From CAJXZP01 sp963974475 (lineage in GTDB: Bacteria > Bacteroidota > Bacteroidia > Flavobacteriales_G > Salibacteraceae), in assembly GCA_963974475.1 (NCBI GenBank), contig CAXBCR010000009.1, forward strand, positions 1 to 64,000: DNA of 64,000 bases. Reading direction: 5' to 3'. The notes beneath the pieces are model-generated. The model did not search any database. It was not told the origin of the DNA and was given only the letters and a program-made list of their open reading frames with translations. Made by a program: the position numbers and the translations under genes. Below are positions 63,016 to 64,000 of this stretch, in pieces (the stretch's first letter is position 1; each line of letters starts with the position of its first letter).

Positions 63016-63786
63016 ATGAATAAAATTCGAGTAATAAAATCATTTACCTTAAGTGCTATCATATTATTTTCAGTTAGCTGTGGTGACAATTTAACACCCT
63101 ACGAATCAACTAATTACGCGCAAGTCAGCACCGTAAAAAAACACGGTAACACAGAAAAATCGGCTCACGTTACCGCTACTTCCGCGGTGAAGGATGGGGT
63201 GCATATTGTTAAATTAAAAGAAGTATTGCCTACTACAAAATATGTGTATTTGCTCGTGGAAGAAAATAATGAAGAGTTTTGGATCGCGACTATTAAAAGA
63301 GAAGTTACCGTTGGAAACACGTATATGTTTACCAATGGGTTAGTTAAAACCAATTTTGAAAGTAAGGAACATAATCGGGTATTTGATACTATTTTACTGG
63401 TATCCAACCTTATTGATTCGGACCACTCCAAACATAGCACTCAGAAAGCCCCTGTAGAAGAAATCACAAAGGTATCGGGAGCAAATGTAGTGGTTAAAAA
63501 TTCGGTGCGAATTGGTGATTTGGTCGCCTCCGCTTCCAAATATGCGAATAAAAAAATCCAAGTTTCAGGAGTTGTGACTAAAATCAACGCAAAAATTATG
63601 AAAAGAAATTGGGTTCATTTGGATGATGGTAGCAATGATGGTTTTGACCTCATAATTACTACCAACGAAACGTTAGAATTAGGAGCAACCGTTACCATGA
63701 CCGGTATTGTAGCCACCCATAAAGATTATGGTGCAGGATATAAGTTTGATGTTATTTTAGAAGAAGGTCAAGTGGTGACTAATTAG
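63016..63786 (+). CDS. OB-fold lipoprotein of the cytochrome cluster
   Basis: The protein has 256 residues. It is a predicted lipoprotein with lipobox SVSC near 23. The C-terminal part (about 165-256) looks like an OB-fold of the type in NrfJ-like and nucleic-acid-binding-like periplasmic proteins (KKIQVSGVVTKINAKIMKRNWVHLDDGSN, quoted in part: VSGVVTKINAKIMKRNWVHL). The central region (about 60-150) is a second small beta domain. Periplasmic OB-fold proteins occur next to multihaem cytochromes in other bacteria, with unknown role. A clean terminator follows, which closes the cluster. Confidence 0.75.
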   Translation: MNKIRVIKSFTLSAIILFSVSCGDNLTPYESTNYAQVSTVKKHGNTEKSAHVTATSAVKDGVHIVKLKEVLPTTKYVYLLVEENNEEFWIATIKREVTVGNTYMFTNGLVKTNFESKEHNRVFDTILLVSNLIDSDHSKHSTQKAPVEEITKVSGANVVVKNSVRIGDLVASASKYANKKIQVSGVVTKINAKIMKRNWVHLDDGSNDGFDLIITTNETLELGATVTMTGIVATHKDYGAGYKFDVILEEGQVVTN

Positions 63787-63817
63787 CCTGTTACTGTTTA
63801 TACCATTGCAAATTATG

Positions 63818-63850
63818 AAAAGTGGAATGGTTGTTCCTTCCACTTTTTTT
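63818..63850 (+). terminator. Terminator closing the cytochrome cluster
   Basis: AAAAGTGGAA pairs with TTCCACTTTT across ten bases and runs into T residues, 32 bases after the last stop codon. Confidence 0.9.
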
Positions 63851-64000
63851 CCATATTGACTTCCCTATATCCATGATTCAATCTTACCAAAATCTTTAAT
63901 TGACTGGCAATAAAGGAATGGTGTCGCACCTACGGAGCTTTTTATTAATTATTTCATTGTTTGTTAAATGAGGGGTTCACCCTCTCGCCTTTCTTTTGAT
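63851..64000. repeat. Possible REP-like intergenic repeat at the window end
   Basis: GGTGTCGCACCTACGGAGCTTT at about 63919-63940 resembles the short GTCGCACCT-type repeats found between genes in many Bacteroidota (from memory, not verifiable here). A hairpin GAGGG/CCCTC at 63970-63984 lies just beyond. The element may be incomplete because the window ends. Confidence 0.35.

Overview
The window is chromosomal DNA of a member of the Bacteroidota, most likely a Flavobacteriales-type marine or aquatic lineage; genus not determinable by eye. The signs are AT-rich DNA, almost no Shine-Dalgarno sequences, several TAnnTTTG -7 promoter elements just upstream of start codons, a very large cell-surface protein with a gliding-motility-associated (type IX, type B) C-terminal domain, a DUF5723 barrel, and the Bacteroidota-typical nusB / DUF1573 / yajC / YbbR / coaE gene order. 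I recognise no rRNA, tRNA, CRISPR array, insertion sequence or prophage. Most of the window is ordinary core genome.

Layout. 1-3.9 kb: an SDR oxidoreductase, a TPR membrane protein, a Dph6-like ATP pyrophosphatase and a NadR-like kinase. 3.9-15.9 kb: an envelope block with a 907-residue anchored beta-propeller protein, a DUF5723 barrel, a 1412-residue exported TPR-CHAT protease-like protein, then a FecR-like secreted protein and a CHASE2 membrane protein facing each other across a short divergent promoter region, and a LysM glucosaminidase. 16-26.7 kb: a PLP enzyme, pheT, a DcaP-like porin, an MBL hydrolase, a serine hydrolase, and the coupled nusB-DUF1573-yajC-YbbR-coaE operon on the minus strand. 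26.8-34 kb: an ABC exporter, proline dehydrogenase and the giant adhesin-like protein. 34-43 kb: DUF1272, DinB and a class A PBP on the minus strand, then a three-gene RND efflux operon. 43-53.7 kb: two universal-stress-type proteins, hutH and hisS, a 61-residue orphan gene, an ECF-like sigma factor, uvrA, a DUF2807 lipoprotein, an odd intergenic stretch with a perfect 19-bp palindrome, and ppa. 53.9-56 kb: a DEAD-box helicase with long RGD-rich tails.

The most interesting region is 56.1-63.8 kb: six tightly packed plus-strand genes bounded by strong terminators. They encode a membrane cytochrome b-like protein with two H-x13-H helix pairs, a membrane-anchored ferredoxin/FAD/NAD(P) oxidoreductase, two exported multihaem cytochromes with 20 and 16 CxxCH motifs, an outer-membrane barrel and an OB-fold lipoprotein. 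Together they could form one electron path from cytoplasmic NAD(P)H or the quinone pool, across the inner membrane, through the periplasm and to or across the outer membrane. The proteins' compartments can be read from the sequence, but the direction of electron flow, the donor and the acceptor are inference.

A second candidate system is the CHAT / FecR-like / CHASE2 neighbourhood, a set of exported or membrane sensor-type and protease-type domains without any visible cytoplasmic output domain.
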